From positions 62,001 to 126,000 of the forward strand of contig NZ_JAASAH010000007.1 in NCBI RefSeq assembly GCF_012726235.1: DNA of 64,000 nt. Reading direction: 5' to 3'. Positions within the stretch are counted from its first letter, which is position 1; each line of letters opens with the position of its first letter. Under the pieces are notes generated by a model. It saw nothing but the letters and a program-made list of their open reading frames with translations, ran no database searches and was not told where the DNA came from. The stretch comes from Streptomyces sp. HNM0574 (lineage in GTDB: Bacteria > Actinomycetota > Actinomycetes > Streptomycetales > Streptomycetaceae). The position numbers were made by a program, and so were the translations under genes. Of the stretch, positions 24,297 to 33,555 are shown in pieces.

Positions 24297-25391
24297 TCAG
24301 GTGGCCGCCGCCGCGTGGCCGGGGGGCTTCGGGTCGCGGCCGCCCGGGTGGCGGTGGCGCCAGAGCCAGAAGACGGTGCAGGAGAGGACGGACCAGGCGG
24401 CGAGCACCAGGTACGGCTGGACGTGCAGGTTGCCGGGGAAGTAGACGGCGGTGTGCTGGGCGTTGACGGAGGCGCCCGGCGGGAGCCAGCGGCCGATGGT
24501 GCCGAAGATCGACGGCAGCAGCGGCCAGGAGACGGCGCCGCCCGAGGACGGGTTGCCGATCAGCACCATCACGCCCCAGGTGGGGATCATCGCCCAGCGC
24601 CCGAAGAGGGTGTTGAACATCGTGAAGACCATGCCCGAGGTGAACATGGTCAGCGCGAGGAGCATCCAGGAGTGGACGAAGGGAAGTTGGACGGCGTCCA
24701 GCAGCCAGTCCACCACCGCGGCGATGACGAAGCCGCCGAGCAGCGCGTACGCGGCGGTGAAGGCGATCCGCTCGGGCGGGTTGAGGGCGCGGGCGTGCAC
24801 GCTGAGCTGGATGGCGCCGACGAAGCCGATGATGACGGCGGCGAGGGAGATGTAGAAGATCGCGAGCCCGCGCGGATCGCCCTCGTCGAGCGGCTTGAGG
24901 TCGCGTACCGAGACCTGGACGCCGACGGCCTTGCCGACCTTCGGTCCGGCCTGCTGGAGCAGTTGGGCCACGGAGGCTCCGGAGGCGCTCGCCACGTCGA
25001 GTTCGACGCGTCCGGCCTCGCGCACCCGCAGCACCGCGAAGGACCGCTGTGCCTCGACGGCCTCCTCGGCCTCCGGGTAGCTGTCGTAGCGGTGGAGTTC
25101 GAGGGAGGAGCCGAGGGCCTTCTCCATGCCCTGGATGAACTTCGCGGCCTCCGGCGGGTCCTGGGCGGGGCCGACGACCGCGGTGGGGATGCGGCGCGGG
25201 GCCGGGTCGGCCATGGCGTAGGTGTACGAGCCGGCGAAGAGCCCGGCGGCCGCCGCCAGGATCATCACGAGCACGGACGCGGGGAAGAAGGGCGAGTGCT
25301 TGAAGGCGTGCCACTTCTCCCCCGCGCCGCGCGGCCGCGCGTGCGCGCCGTGCCCGCCGGAGTCGTCGGGACGCTCGGGCTGGTCGCTCAT
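24297..25391 (-). CDS. Six-helix membrane protein, ABC-2/YhgE-like permease family
   Basis: A 364-residue protein. One helix lies near residues 42-64 (ASVLVMILAAAAGLFAGSYTY), then an extracytoplasmic domain of about 130 residues, then five further helices. This one-plus-five topology with a large loop is that of DUF3533/YhgE-Pip and ABC-2 type permeases. No ATPase is adjacent, so it may not be an ABC subunit. The start MSDQPERP was chosen over one eight codons upstream. It lies 73 bases after ccdA in the same direction. The substrate is unknown. Confidence 0.72.
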   Translation of the reverse strand: MSDQPERPDDSGGHGAHARPRGAGEKWHAFKHSPFFPASVLVMILAAAAGLFAGSYTYAMADPAPRRIPTAVVGPAQDPPEAAKFIQGMEKALGSSLELHRYDSYPEAEEAVEAQRSFAVLRVREAGRVELDVASASGASVAQLLQQAGPKVGKAVGVQVSVRDLKPLDEGDPRGLAIFYISLAAVIIGFVGAIQLSVHARALNPPERIAFTAAYALLGGFVIAAVVDWLLDAVQLPFVHSWMLLALTMFTSGMVFTMFNTLFGRWAMIPTWGVMVLIGNPSSGGAVSWPLLPSIFGTIGRWLPPGASVNAQHTAVYFPGNLHVQPYLVLAAWSVLSCTVFWLWRHRHPGGRDPKPPGHAAAAT

Positions 25392-25464
25392 GCGACGCAG
25401 CCTAGAGTCCGTCAATTCCGATGAGCGGCGTTTACCGGCGGGGCCGGGGTGTGTTCCTCCGGCT

Positions 25465-26388
25465 TCACTCGGCCTGTCGCGCCGCCCCCTCGCGTACCGG
25501 AGCGACGTCGTCCGCCGGCTCCTCGGTGCTCCCGTCCGCCGGGGCGTCCTGCTCCGCCTCGTCCGCCGTCTGCTTGCGGCGGCGGGCCCACATGCCGAGG
25601 GCGACGGCGCCCGCGACGGCCGCGAGGACGGCGAGCAGGACGGAGTCCGGGACCTTCTCGCTGAGGCCGCCGGCCCAGGTCTCGACGGTGAACGCGGTGT
25701 CCACGTCGAGGAGTCCGGGCAGCGCGGCCGTCCCGTCGAAGACCAGGAAGATCACGCCGAGCAGGATGAAGAAGGCGCCGGAGAGCAGCGAGGTGGTGTG
25801 CAGCCGCAACCGGCCGAGGGTGAGCGGCTTGCCGCGCAGCCAGCGGCGCCGGCCGAGGTCGAAGCGGTCCCACAGCAGCGCCAGCAGGAACAGCGGTACG
25901 GCCATGCCCAGCGCGTACACGGCCAGCAGCATCCCGCCGTAGACCGCGCTGCCACTGACGGCCGCCACGGTCAGCACGCTGCCGAGGATCGGGCCCGCGC
26001 AGAATCCGGCCAGGCCGTAGACGGCGCCGAGCGCGTAGACGGACAGCGTCGAGGTCGGCTTGATCTTGCCGGACATCTCGGTCAGCTTCTTCGGCGCGAA
26101 GCCCATGCCGAGGATCTGCGCCACCCCGAGCGCGATGATCGTCCAGCCGCCGATCAGGACGATGAGGTCACGGTTGCCGTAGAACAGCTTTCCGGCGAAG
26201 GAACCGGCCGCGCCCAGCGGGACGAGGGTCGTCGCCAGGCCCAGGTAGAAGACTCCGGTCCGGGCGATGAGGCGGCCGGTGGAGTCGATGGAGTACGCGA
26301 AGAAGGCGGGCAGCAGCAGGGCGCTGCACGGGCTGAGCAGGGCGAGCAGCCCCGCCAGGAATGCCGCGAAGTAGCCGATGTCGCTCAC
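25465..26388 (-). CDS. ccdA: CcdA/DsbD-family transmembrane thiol-electron transporter
   Basis: A 307-residue membrane protein with six to seven helices. The paired cysteine motifs of the family are present: LLSPCSALLLPAF in the first helix and GFCAGPILGSV in the fourth. Such proteins pass reducing equivalents from cytoplasmic thioredoxin to extracytoplasmic thiol-disulfide partners. The C-terminal 40 residues are acidic and soluble. The start overlaps the stop of the thioredoxin-fold gene by four bases, so the two are likely redox partners. Confidence 0.87.
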   Translation of the reverse strand: MSDIGYFAAFLAGLLALLSPCSALLLPAFFAYSIDSTGRLIARTGVFYLGLATTLVPLGAAGSFAGKLFYGNRDLIVLIGGWTIIALGVAQILGMGFAPKKLTEMSGKIKPTSTLSVYALGAVYGLAGFCAGPILGSVLTVAAVSGSAVYGGMLLAVYALGMAVPLFLLALLWDRFDLGRRRWLRGKPLTLGRLRLHTTSLLSGAFFILLGVIFLVFDGTAALPGLLDVDTAFTVETWAGGLSEKVPDSVLLAVLAAVAGAVALGMWARRRKQTADEAEQDAPADGSTEEPADDVAPVREGAARQAE

Positions 26389-27215
26389 TTGCCGGACCCC
26401 TTCTCCTTCTTCTCGGCCGCGGCGGCCGCGCGGTCGATGGCGTCGGTGAAGACCTGGTCGGGCTGGGCGCCCGCGATCGGCTCACCGTTGATCAGGAAGG
26501 CGGGGGTGCTGCTGGCGCCGAGCGAGTACGCCTCGTTCTGGTCGCGGCCGACGGCCTTCTTGGCGGCCGAGCTCGCCCGGTCGCGGTCGAAGCGCTTCAG
26601 GTCGGAGACGCCGGCCTCCTCGGCGTACCCCTTCAGCTGCTCGTCGGTGAAGCCCTTTTCCTTGGCGCCCTTGTCGGCGTACGCGGCCTCGTGGAACTGC
26701 CAGAAGCGGTCCTGCTCACCGGCGGCCCACGCGGCCAGCGCCGCGCGCTCGGAGCCCTTGCCGAAGATCGGGAAGTTCCGCCACTCGATGCGCAGCACGC
26801 CCTTGTCGACGTAGCGCTCGACGAGTTCGGGCTCGGTGTCCCGGGCGAACTTGCCGCAGAACGAGCAGCCGAAGTCGGCGTACTCGATCATCACGACCGG
26901 GGCGTCCTTGTCGCCGATCGCCAGCGCGTCGTCGGCGTCGCGGCGGGCGAGGGACTGGAGGGCCTCGGAGCCGCCGCCGTCCTGCGGGTCCTGCTCGACG
27001 GTGGCGTTCTCGTTCTGCGAGCTCTGGCCGGAGCCGGCCTGGTCGCCGGAGCCGCCGTTGTTCTGCGTGAGCCAGCCGGCGAGCAGCGCGGCGACGGCCA
27101 CGAAGACGCCGAGGACGATCTTCCAGCGCGAGGAGCCGCCGGACGGGGGGCGCTTCGCCGACGGGGACGAGGACTTCTGGGTGATCTTCGATGGCTTGGA
27201 CGGGGAATTGCTCAT
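26385..27215 (-). CDS. Membrane-anchored DsbA-like thioredoxin-fold protein
   Basis: A 276-residue protein with a basic, Ser/Lys/Pro-rich N-terminus, one membrane anchor (IVLGVFVAVAALLAGWL), a Gln/Asn/Gly linker and a DsbA-type domain. The active site is CSFC in YADFGCSFCGKFARD; the cis-Pro is in SSTPAFLINGEPI. It should act outside the membrane as a thiol oxidoreductase or chaperone for secreted proteins. Its stop overlaps the ccdA start (ATGA), supporting a shared pathway. Confidence 0.9.
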   Translation of the reverse strand: MSNSPSKPSKITQKSSSPSAKRPPSGGSSRWKIVLGVFVAVAALLAGWLTQNNGGSGDQAGSGQSSQNENATVEQDPQDGGGSEALQSLARRDADDALAIGDKDAPVVMIEYADFGCSFCGKFARDTEPELVERYVDKGVLRIEWRNFPIFGKGSERAALAAWAAGEQDRFWQFHEAAYADKGAKEKGFTDEQLKGYAEEAGVSDLKRFDRDRASSAAKKAVGRDQNEAYSLGASSTPAFLINGEPIAGAQPDQVFTDAIDRAAAAAEKKEKGSGK

Positions 27216-27324
27216 GACAGGTCTCCTGACGAAGGAACGGGCGGCCGGCCGTCGCCTGCGGAACGGCGGCCGGCGCCGGAAAGTACGGGTGAGAACGGGT
27301 GCGGTGCGGGCGTCCCGTGCCGGG

Positions 27325-27939
27325 TCAGGCCCCCGCGCCCCGGACGGGGCAGGCGGCCTCGCCCGCGAGCCGGCGGACGGTCGCGATCGCGAGCAGCACC
27401 ACCGAGGCCACGGCCAGCAGCGGTTGCAGCGGCTGCCACAGCGTCAGCGCGCCCGAGGTGCCGAGCAGCAACAGCACGAGCTTGTTGCACACCGGGCAGC
27501 CCACGGCGAAGAACGTCAGCACGCCGCCGACGGCCCCGAGCCGCCCGGGCCGCCGGTCCTCCGCCGCCGGATCGTCCGGACCGGCCACCTCGTCGGGGCC
27601 GCCCCGGCGCACGTACGTGGCCAGCAGCGCGCCGCCGAGGACGGCGGTGAGGACGAGCACCGGGTAGTTCCACCACTGGGTGGGGACGGCGCGGGTGAAC
27701 AGCGGGTTGGGGATCACGGCCGTGGGCAGCCCGACGGCCAGCGCGCACAGCACGGCGCCCGCGAACGCGACGGCCCAGCGCACCGGCGGCCAGTTCACCG
27801 GCGCACGGGCGGCGAGCCGCACCGACCCCGCCCAGGCGCGCGGGGAGAGAAGGGCACGGGCGGACGGACGGGCCCCGGCACCGGCCGGGGAACGGGAAGT
27901 GTCGGGAGGACTGGCTGAGGGAGGGGGCCGAAGCCGCAT
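27325..27939 (-). CDS. Membrane protein with a GCPVCNK motif
   Basis: A 204-residue protein with four hydrophobic segments. After a Pro/Ser/Ala-rich N-terminus come helices near 55-75 and 92-110, a charged loop, and TFFAVGCPVCNKLVLLLLG, a Cys-Pro-x-Cys pair at the start of a helix. The arrangement suggests a membrane redox or metal-handling protein that works with the neighbouring CcdA and DsbA-like proteins. AGAAGAGG precedes the ATG. The family name is not known to me. Confidence 0.72.
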   Translation of the reverse strand: MRLRPPPSASPPDTSRSPAGAGARPSARALLSPRAWAGSVRLAARAPVNWPPVRWAVAFAGAVLCALAVGLPTAVIPNPLFTRAVPTQWWNYPVLVLTAVLGGALLATYVRRGGPDEVAGPDDPAAEDRRPGRLGAVGGVLTFFAVGCPVCNKLVLLLLGTSGALTLWQPLQPLLAVASVVLLAIATVRRLAGEAACPVRGAGA

Positions 27940-28088
27940 ACGGAACCTCTTCTGTCCGGGCACGGAACGAGTCGCTGCCGGGAGAAGCGCGTACGGGCCG
28001 GCGAGGGCCGGGACCTGCGGGGTCGCGCCCGGGGCCGGGCAGGGGCCGGGGCCGGGGCCGGGCAGGGGTACGCGCGCTCCGGGCGCGG

Positions 28089-28484
28089 CTACACCCGCAG
28101 GACGGAGAGGCTGACGGGGCTGGGCGGTGGTATCGGCGTCGGCCCGCGCACGGGTGGTGTGGCGTGGGCGTCGCTGGACGCGTCCTGCGAGGCGGGGGCC
28201 TGGCAGGTAAGCGTCAGCTGCCAGGCGTCGGCCGCGGCCGCGCGCGGGGCGGGCATCGGCCCGTCCTTGTCCTTGGACTTGTGGCAGCTCGGCTCCGAGC
28301 CGGGGCTGTCGTCCCATACGCCGTCGCCGGAGAAAGCGGCGGCCGAGAGCGACGGGGCGCCCGGCGCCTTCCCGCCGTCCACATGCTTCGCATGTGTGAA
28401 CAGCAGAGCGCAGACCGCGGCCAGCACGGCCACGGAAGCGGCGACGACGGCGGTGCGCCGTTGCCCTGCGCGGCTGCTGATCAT
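28089..28484 (-). CDS. Small membrane-anchored or secreted protein, unknown function
   Basis: A 131-residue protein with a single N-terminal hydrophobic helix (TAVVAASVAVLAAVCALLF) and a Ser/Pro/Asp-rich exterior with two cysteines (PSCHKS and LTCQAP), which could form a disulfide. It is the first gene of the minus-strand thiol-redox group. No domain recognised. Confidence 0.62.
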   Translation of the reverse strand: MISSRAGQRRTAVVAASVAVLAAVCALLFTHAKHVDGGKAPGAPSLSAAAFSGDGVWDDSPGSEPSCHKSKDKDGPMPAPRAAAADAWQLTLTCQAPASQDASSDAHATPPVRGPTPIPPPSPVSLSVLRV

Positions 28485-28740
28485 GGGGGTCCGTTCTGCT
28501 GCTCGTCGGCTGTCCGGGCTTCTCGCTCTCCGGCTCGTCCGGTCGGTCCGGTCCGGGACGGTCCGTCGCCGGAGTCCGCGCCACCTGACGATGCTGCGGC
28601 TCGCGCCGGAGTCTAGTCAACGTGTCCCGGAAGCCGACGGTTCCTCCCGGTGGCCCGCCCCGCGTTCGGGCCTCGTCCCGGGCCCCCGGGCGGCAAATGG
28701 TTCGCCAGCCGATTCGGGGAGGTGAGATCCTGGGCCAGGT

Positions 28741-31700
28741 ATGTCAACTTCCACGCCCCTCTCCGTCGAAGCCCTGCGCGAACGCCTGCCCCGGCTGATG
28801 CTGGTCGACCAGCACCGGCTGGGCCGTCGCATCGAGGGCGCCCGGAAGATCCGCAAGCCGTCCGCCCGGGAGGCGGTGCTCGCGGAGCTGTCGGGTGCCA
28901 TGGACGAGTCCGAGCTGCGGGCGGAGTCCCGGCGCGCCTCCGTGCCGGAGATCACGTATCCCGAGCAGCTCCCCGTCAGCCAGAAGAAGGACGAGATCCT
29001 GCGCGCGGTGCGAGACCACCAGGTCGTGATCGTCGCGGGCGAGACGGGCTCGGGCAAGACGACGCAGATCCCGAAGATCTGCATGGAGCTGGGGCGCGGC
29101 GTCCTCGGCCGGATCGGGCACACGCAGCCGCGCCGGATCGCGGCGCGTACGGTCGCCGAACGGGTCGCCGAGGAGCTGAAGTCGCCGCTGGGCGAGACGG
29201 TGGGCTGGAAGGTCCGCTTCACGGACCAGGTCGGCGAGCACACCCTCGTGAAGCTGATGACGGACGGCATCCTGCTGGCCGAGATCCAGCAGGACCGCGA
29301 TCTGCGCCAGTACGACACCCTCATCATCGACGAGGCGCACGAGCGCAGCCTCAACATCGACTTCCTGCTCGGCTATCTCGCCCAACTCCTGCCCCGCCGC
29401 CCGGACCTGAAGCTGGTCATCACCTCGGCGACGATCGACCCGGAACGCTTCGCCCGCCACTTCGGCAGCTTCGCCACGGTCGGCGGCGACGGCGGCGAGC
29501 CCGCGGCCGAGGACGGCGACGCCCGCCCGAGCGCCCCCATCGTCGAGGTCTCGGGGCGTACCTATCCGGTGGAGGTGCGGTACCGGCCGCTGCTGGAGGA
29601 GGACTCGGAAGAGAAAGATCGCGATCAGATCACCGCGATCTGCGACGCGGTGGACGAGCTGCGGGCCGAGGGCCCCGGTGACGTCCTCGTCTTCCTCTCC
29701 GGCGAACGGGAGATCCGGGACACGGCGGACGCGCTGGAGAAACGGCTGCGCGGCAAGGGCGCCGTCGCGGCCGACACGGAGATCCTGCCGCTGTACGCGC
29801 GGCTGTCGCACGCCGAGCAGCACCGCGTCTTCCAGAAGCACTCGCGCCGCCGCGTCGTCCTCGCGACGAATGTGGCCGAGACCTCGCTGACCGTCCCCGG
29901 CATCAAGTACGTCATCGACCCGGGCACGGCCCGCATTTCCCGCTACAGCCACCGCACCAAGGTGCAGCGGCTGCCGATCGAGCCGGTCAGCCAGGCGAGC
30001 GCGAATCAGCGCAAGGGCCGCTGCGGGCGTACCTCGGACGGCATCTGCATCCGGCTGTACTCGGAGGAGGACTTCCTCTCCCGCCCGGAATTCACCGACC
30101 CGGAGATCCTCCGTACGAATCTGGCCTCCGTGATTCTGCAGATGACGGCGGCCGGGCTCGGGGACATCGAGAAGTTCCCGTTCATCGACGCCCCCGACCA
30201 CCGCAGCATCAAGGCCGGAATCCAGCTGCTGGAAGAGCTGCACGCGCTCGACAGCAAGCAGAAGGACCCGAAGAAACGGCTGACGGGAACGGGCCGGAAA
30301 CTGGCCCAGCTGCCCGTCGACCCGCGGCTGGCCCGCATGGTGCTGGAGGCCGAGCGGAACGGCGTGGCCCGCGAGGTCATGGTGATCGTGGCCGCGCTGT
30401 CGATCCAGGACCCGCGCGAGCGCCCGGCGGACAAGCAGCAGCAGGCGGACCAGCAGCACGCCAGATTCAAGGACGAGAGCGGCGATTTCCTCGCCTTTCT
30501 CCATCTGTGGCGTTATGTGCGCGAGCAGCAGAAGGCGCGTTCCTCATCCGCCTTCCGGCGCATGTGCAAGTCGGAATTCCTCAACTATCTCCGGATACGC
30601 GAGTGGCAGGACATCTACGTACAGCTCCGCCAGGTCGCCAAGAGCATGGGCATCACGCTCACCGAGGATTCCGGTGACGAGATCCCGGCGGACGCGGTGC
30701 ACCAGTCGCTGCTGGCCGGTCTGCTCTCGCACGTCGGCCTGAAGGAAGGCGACAAGAACGAGTATCTGGGCGCGCGCAGCGCGAAGTTCGCGGTGTTCCC
30801 CGGCTCGGCGCTGTTCAAGAAGCAGCCGCGCTGGATCATGTCGGCCGAGCTGGTGGAGACCTCCCGGCTGTGGGCCCGGGTCAACGCGAAGGTCGAGCCC
30901 GAGTGGATCGAGCCGCTGGCCGAGCACCTGGTGAAACGCACCTACAGCGAGCCGCACTGGGAGCAGAAGCAGGCCGCGGTCATGGCGTACGAGCGGGTCA
31001 CGCTGTACGGCGTACCGCTCGTCGCGCAGCGCAAGGTGAATTTCGGCCGGATCGACCCGGAGACCTCGCGGGACCTGTTCCTCCGGAACGCCCTGGTCGA
31101 GGGCGACTGGCGGACGCACCACCAGTTCTTCTCGGACAACCGCAAACTCCTCGGCGAGGTCGAGGAGTTGGAGCACCGGGCCCGTCGCCGCGACATCCTC
31201 GTGGACGACGAGACGCTGTACGACTTCTACGACCAGCGCGTCCCCGAACACGTCGTCTCCGGCGCGCACTTCGACTCGTGGTGGAAGAAGAAGCGCCGCG
31301 AGGACCCGGACCTGCTGAACTTCGAGAAGTCCATGCTCATCAACGAGCGTGCGGAGACGGTCAGCGAGTCCGACTACCCGGACCTGTGGCGGCAGGGCGG
31401 CCTGACCTTCAAGGTCACGTACCAGTTCGAGCCGGGCTCGGACGCGGACGGCGTCACCGTGCACATCCCGCTGCACGTCCTCAACCAGGTCACCCCCGGC
31501 GGCACCGACGGGGAGCACGGCGCCGGTTTCGACTGGCAGATCCCGGGCCTGCGCGAGCAGTTGGTGACGGAGCTGATCCGCTCCCTGCCGAAGCCGGTAC
31601 GCCGGCACTGCGTCCCCGCGCCGAACTACGCCTCCCGCTTCCTCGCCTCGGCCACCCCCTCGCAGGAGCCGCTGACGACGGCGCTGGCCCGCGAGCTGAA

Positions 31701-32871
31701 GCGGATGACCGGCGCTCCGGTCGCGGCGGAGGACTTCGATCCGGACCGCGTCCCGGACCACCTGAAGATCACGTTCCGGGTGACCGACGAACGGCAGCGC
31801 AAGCTCGCCGAGTCCAAGGACCTGGAGTCCCTCCAGCTGAAGCTGCGGGACAAGACGCAGGCCGCGATCGCCCGCGCCTTCGACTCCTCCACCCAGGCCA
31901 AGGCCCGCAAGGCCGCCAAGGGCAAGGGCAAGAGCGCGCCCGACACCCCGGCCCCCGCCCCCGCCGAGGGCGCCGGCGCACCGGCCGAGCTCCCGCTCTC
32001 CCAGCGCAAGGGCCTCACCACCTGGACGATCGGCACCCTCCCGCGCACCTTCGAGACCCGCCGCGCGGGCCAGCCCGTCAAGGCGTACCCGGCGCTGGTG
32101 GACGACGGCGACAGAGTCTCCGTACGGCTCCTGGACACCGAGGCCGAGCAGCAGCAGACGATGCGGCTGGGCACCCGGCGGCTGATCCTGCTCAACATCC
32201 CCTCGGATCCGGCCAAGTTCGCGCAGTCCAAGCTGTCGAACCAGCAGAAGCTCGCCCTCTCCCGCTCCCCGCACGGCAGCGTCCAGGCCCTGTTCGAGGA
32301 CTGCGTGACGGCCGCGGCCGACCGGCTCATCGCCGCGCACGGCGGCCCCGCCTGGGACGAGGAGTCCTTCCGCAAGCTCTTCGACTCGGTACGGGCCGAC
32401 CTGGTCGACGCCACCCTCCGCACCGTCCAGCAGGTCCAGGAGGTCCTGGCCGCCTGGCACTCCTGCGAGCAGCGGCTGCGGAGCGTCAAGAGCCCGGTGC
32501 TGCTGCCCTCGCTGACGGACGTGAAGGAGCAGCTCGCGGCGCTGATCTGCCCCGGCTTCGTCACCCTGCACGGCGCGCGCCGGCTGCCGGACCTGCTGCG
32601 CTATCTGATCGCCGCCGACCGCCGCCTCCAGCAGCTGCCCACCAACGCGGAGCGGGACCGGACGCGGATGGCGAAGGTCCGGGAGATGCAGGACGAGTAC
32701 CTGTGGCTGCTGGAGCAGTTCCCGCAGGGGCGTCCGGTGCCGCAGGCGGCGCGGGAGATCCGGTGGATGGTCGAGGAGCTGCGCGTCAGCTACTTCGCGC
32801 ACGCGCTGGGCACCGCGTATCCCGTCTCCGACAAGCGGATCATGAAGGCCGTGGACGCGGCGGCGCCGTGA
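28741..32871 (+). CDS. hrpA: ATP-dependent RNA helicase HrpA
   Basis: A 1376-residue DEAH-box helicase of the bacterial HrpA family. Motif I is GETGSGKTTQIPK, motif II DEAH in IIDEAHERSLN, motif III SAT, motif VI QRKGRCGR. Winged-helix and HA2 regions follow, then the long HrpA-specific C-terminal domain. A Lys/Ala/Pro-rich low-complexity linker lies near residues 1055-1085. In other bacteria HrpA resolves stalled ribosomes or mRNA structures. The length is normal for the family. A GGAGGTGA lies 16 bases before the ATG, so the exact start is slightly uncertain. It is monocistronic. Confidence 0.95.
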   Translation: MSTSTPLSVEALRERLPRLMLVDQHRLGRRIEGARKIRKPSAREAVLAELSGAMDESELRAESRRASVPEITYPEQLPVSQKKDEILRAVRDHQVVIVAGETGSGKTTQIPKICMELGRGVLGRIGHTQPRRIAARTVAERVAEELKSPLGETVGWKVRFTDQVGEHTLVKLMTDGILLAEIQQDRDLRQYDTLIIDEAHERSLNIDFLLGYLAQLLPRRPDLKLVITSATIDPERFARHFGSFATVGGDGGEPAAEDGDARPSAPIVEVSGRTYPVEVRYRPLLEEDSEEKDRDQITAICDAVDELRAEGPGDVLVFLSGEREIRDTADALEKRLRGKGAVAADTEILPLYARLSHAEQHRVFQKHSRRRVVLATNVAETSLTVPGIKYVIDPGTARISRYSHRTKVQRLPIEPVSQASANQRKGRCGRTSDGICIRLYSEEDFLSRPEFTDPEILRTNLASVILQMTAAGLGDIEKFPFIDAPDHRSIKAGIQLLEELHALDSKQKDPKKRLTGTGRKLAQLPVDPRLARMVLEAERNGVAREVMVIVAALSIQDPRERPADKQQQADQQHARFKDESGDFLAFLHLWRYVREQQKARSSSAFRRMCKSEFLNYLRIREWQDIYVQLRQVAKSMGITLTEDSGDEIPADAVHQSLLAGLLSHVGLKEGDKNEYLGARSAKFAVFPGSALFKKQPRWIMSAELVETSRLWARVNAKVEPEWIEPLAEHLVKRTYSEPHWEQKQAAVMAYERVTLYGVPLVAQRKVNFGRIDPETSRDLFLRNALVEGDWRTHHQFFSDNRKLLGEVEELEHRARRRDILVDDETLYDFYDQRVPEHVVSGAHFDSWWKKKRREDPDLLNFEKSMLINERAETVSESDYPDLWRQGGLTFKVTYQFEPGSDADGVTVHIPLHVLNQVTPGGTDGEHGAGFDWQIPGLREQLVTELIRSLPKPVRRHCVPAPNYASRFLASATPSQEPLTTALARELKRMTGAPVAAEDFDPDRVPDHLKITFRVTDERQRKLAESKDLESLQLKLRDKTQAAIARAFDSSTQAKARKAAKGKGKSAPDTPAPAPAEGAGAPAELPLSQRKGLTTWTIGTLPRTFETRRAGQPVKAYPALVDDGDRVSVRLLDTEAEQQQTMRLGTRRLILLNIPSDPAKFAQSKLSNQQKLALSRSPHGSVQALFEDCVTAAADRLIAAHGGPAWDEESFRKLFDSVRADLVDATLRTVQQVQEVLAAWHSCEQRLRSVKSPVLLPSLTDVKEQLAALICPGFVTLHGARRLPDLLRYLIAADRRLQQLPTNAERDRTRMAKVREMQDEYLWLLEQFPQGRPVPQAAREIRWMVEELRVSYFAHALGTAYPVSDKRIMKAVDAAAP

Positions 32872-32996
32872 TCCGGACCGGTCCCGCCGGGCCGCACGGG
32901 TGTCACGAGACGGTCGCGCTGCGTGAGTTCGCGTCCACGGGCTGACCTGCTGTAGAGTCTCGTCTCGCGCCCAACGAACCGGGCGCGGCACCACGA

Positions 32997-33071
32997 GGTC
33001 CTGTGGAGCAGTTTGGAGTGCTCGCCACCCTGTCAAGGTGGAGGCCGCGGGTTCAAATCCCGTCAGGACCG
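32997..33071 (+). tRNA. tRNA-Asp (GTC), second copy
   Basis: Identical over 75 bases to 8937-9011, with anticodon GTC. A TAGAGT at 32953 may be part of its promoter. Confidence 0.95.
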
Positions 33072-33080
33072 CACATGTTG

Positions 33081-33113
33081 AAGAGCCCGTCCCGCAAGGG
33101 GCGGGCTCTTCTG
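33081..33113 (+). terminator. Terminator after tRNA-Asp
   Basis: AAGAGCCCGTCCC and GGGCGGGCTCTT form a hairpin with a short loop, nine bases after the tRNA, followed by a T-containing tail. Confidence 0.78.
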
Positions 33114-33375
33114 CTGTTCCCACCCTCTCCCCGGCCACCCCTTCGGGCCTCAACTCCCCTGCGTACGCGGCCCGTTCGGGCCTCGGCACCCACAGAACCC
33201 CGCACACGGCCCTGAGACGCCCGTACGGCCGCCCGCACGCGGAAGCGGTGCTTCCGCCCGCCGCGGGGCGCGCAGACGCCCGCCTCCGCCCGTACGCGCG
33301 CTCCTCCGCACTCGCGCACGCGCCTTGACGTCCACCGGCGGCGGGGGTACCCCTGCGGGAGGAGGTGGGGCTCCG
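33114..33375. other. Spacer between tRNA-Asp and the DUF6274 gene
   Basis: About 260 bases of G+C-rich sequence without a supported gene. Some CGTACGG-type runs occur, as is common in Streptomyces intergenic DNA. Confidence 0.4.
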
Positions 33376-33555
33376 ATGAAGGCGAGCGAGACACCGCACC
33401 CGCGGCACGAGACCCGGGCACTGCTGCGCGCCCATCTGGCCGCGGCCACGCGCTACCGGCACTCGACCCGCCACTGCCCGGTCTGCCACCGCCTGCTGCG
33501 GCTCGCCCTGGCCGCACCACCGCCGCCGGCCACGGACCCACGACGGGACCGCTGA
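33376..33555 (+). CDS. DUF6274-like small protein with CPVC motif
   Basis: A 59-residue basic protein: MKASETPHP, then RHETRALLRAHLAAATRYRH and HCPVCHRLLRLAL. The His-Cys-x-x-Cys-His group suggests one zinc or redox site. GGAGGAGG lies upstream of the ATG at 33376, which decides the start. I recall this text as DUF6274, a Streptomyces family located near bldC. Function unknown. Confidence 0.78.
   Translation: MKASETPHPRHETRALLRAHLAAATRYRHSTRHCPVCHRLLRLALAAPPPPATDPRRDR

Noticed and set aside
30544..33489. 981-codon minus-strand frame opposite hrpA and tRNA-Asp
   Set aside because: It runs through a tRNA gene and mirrors hrpA; no domain or start signal is present.
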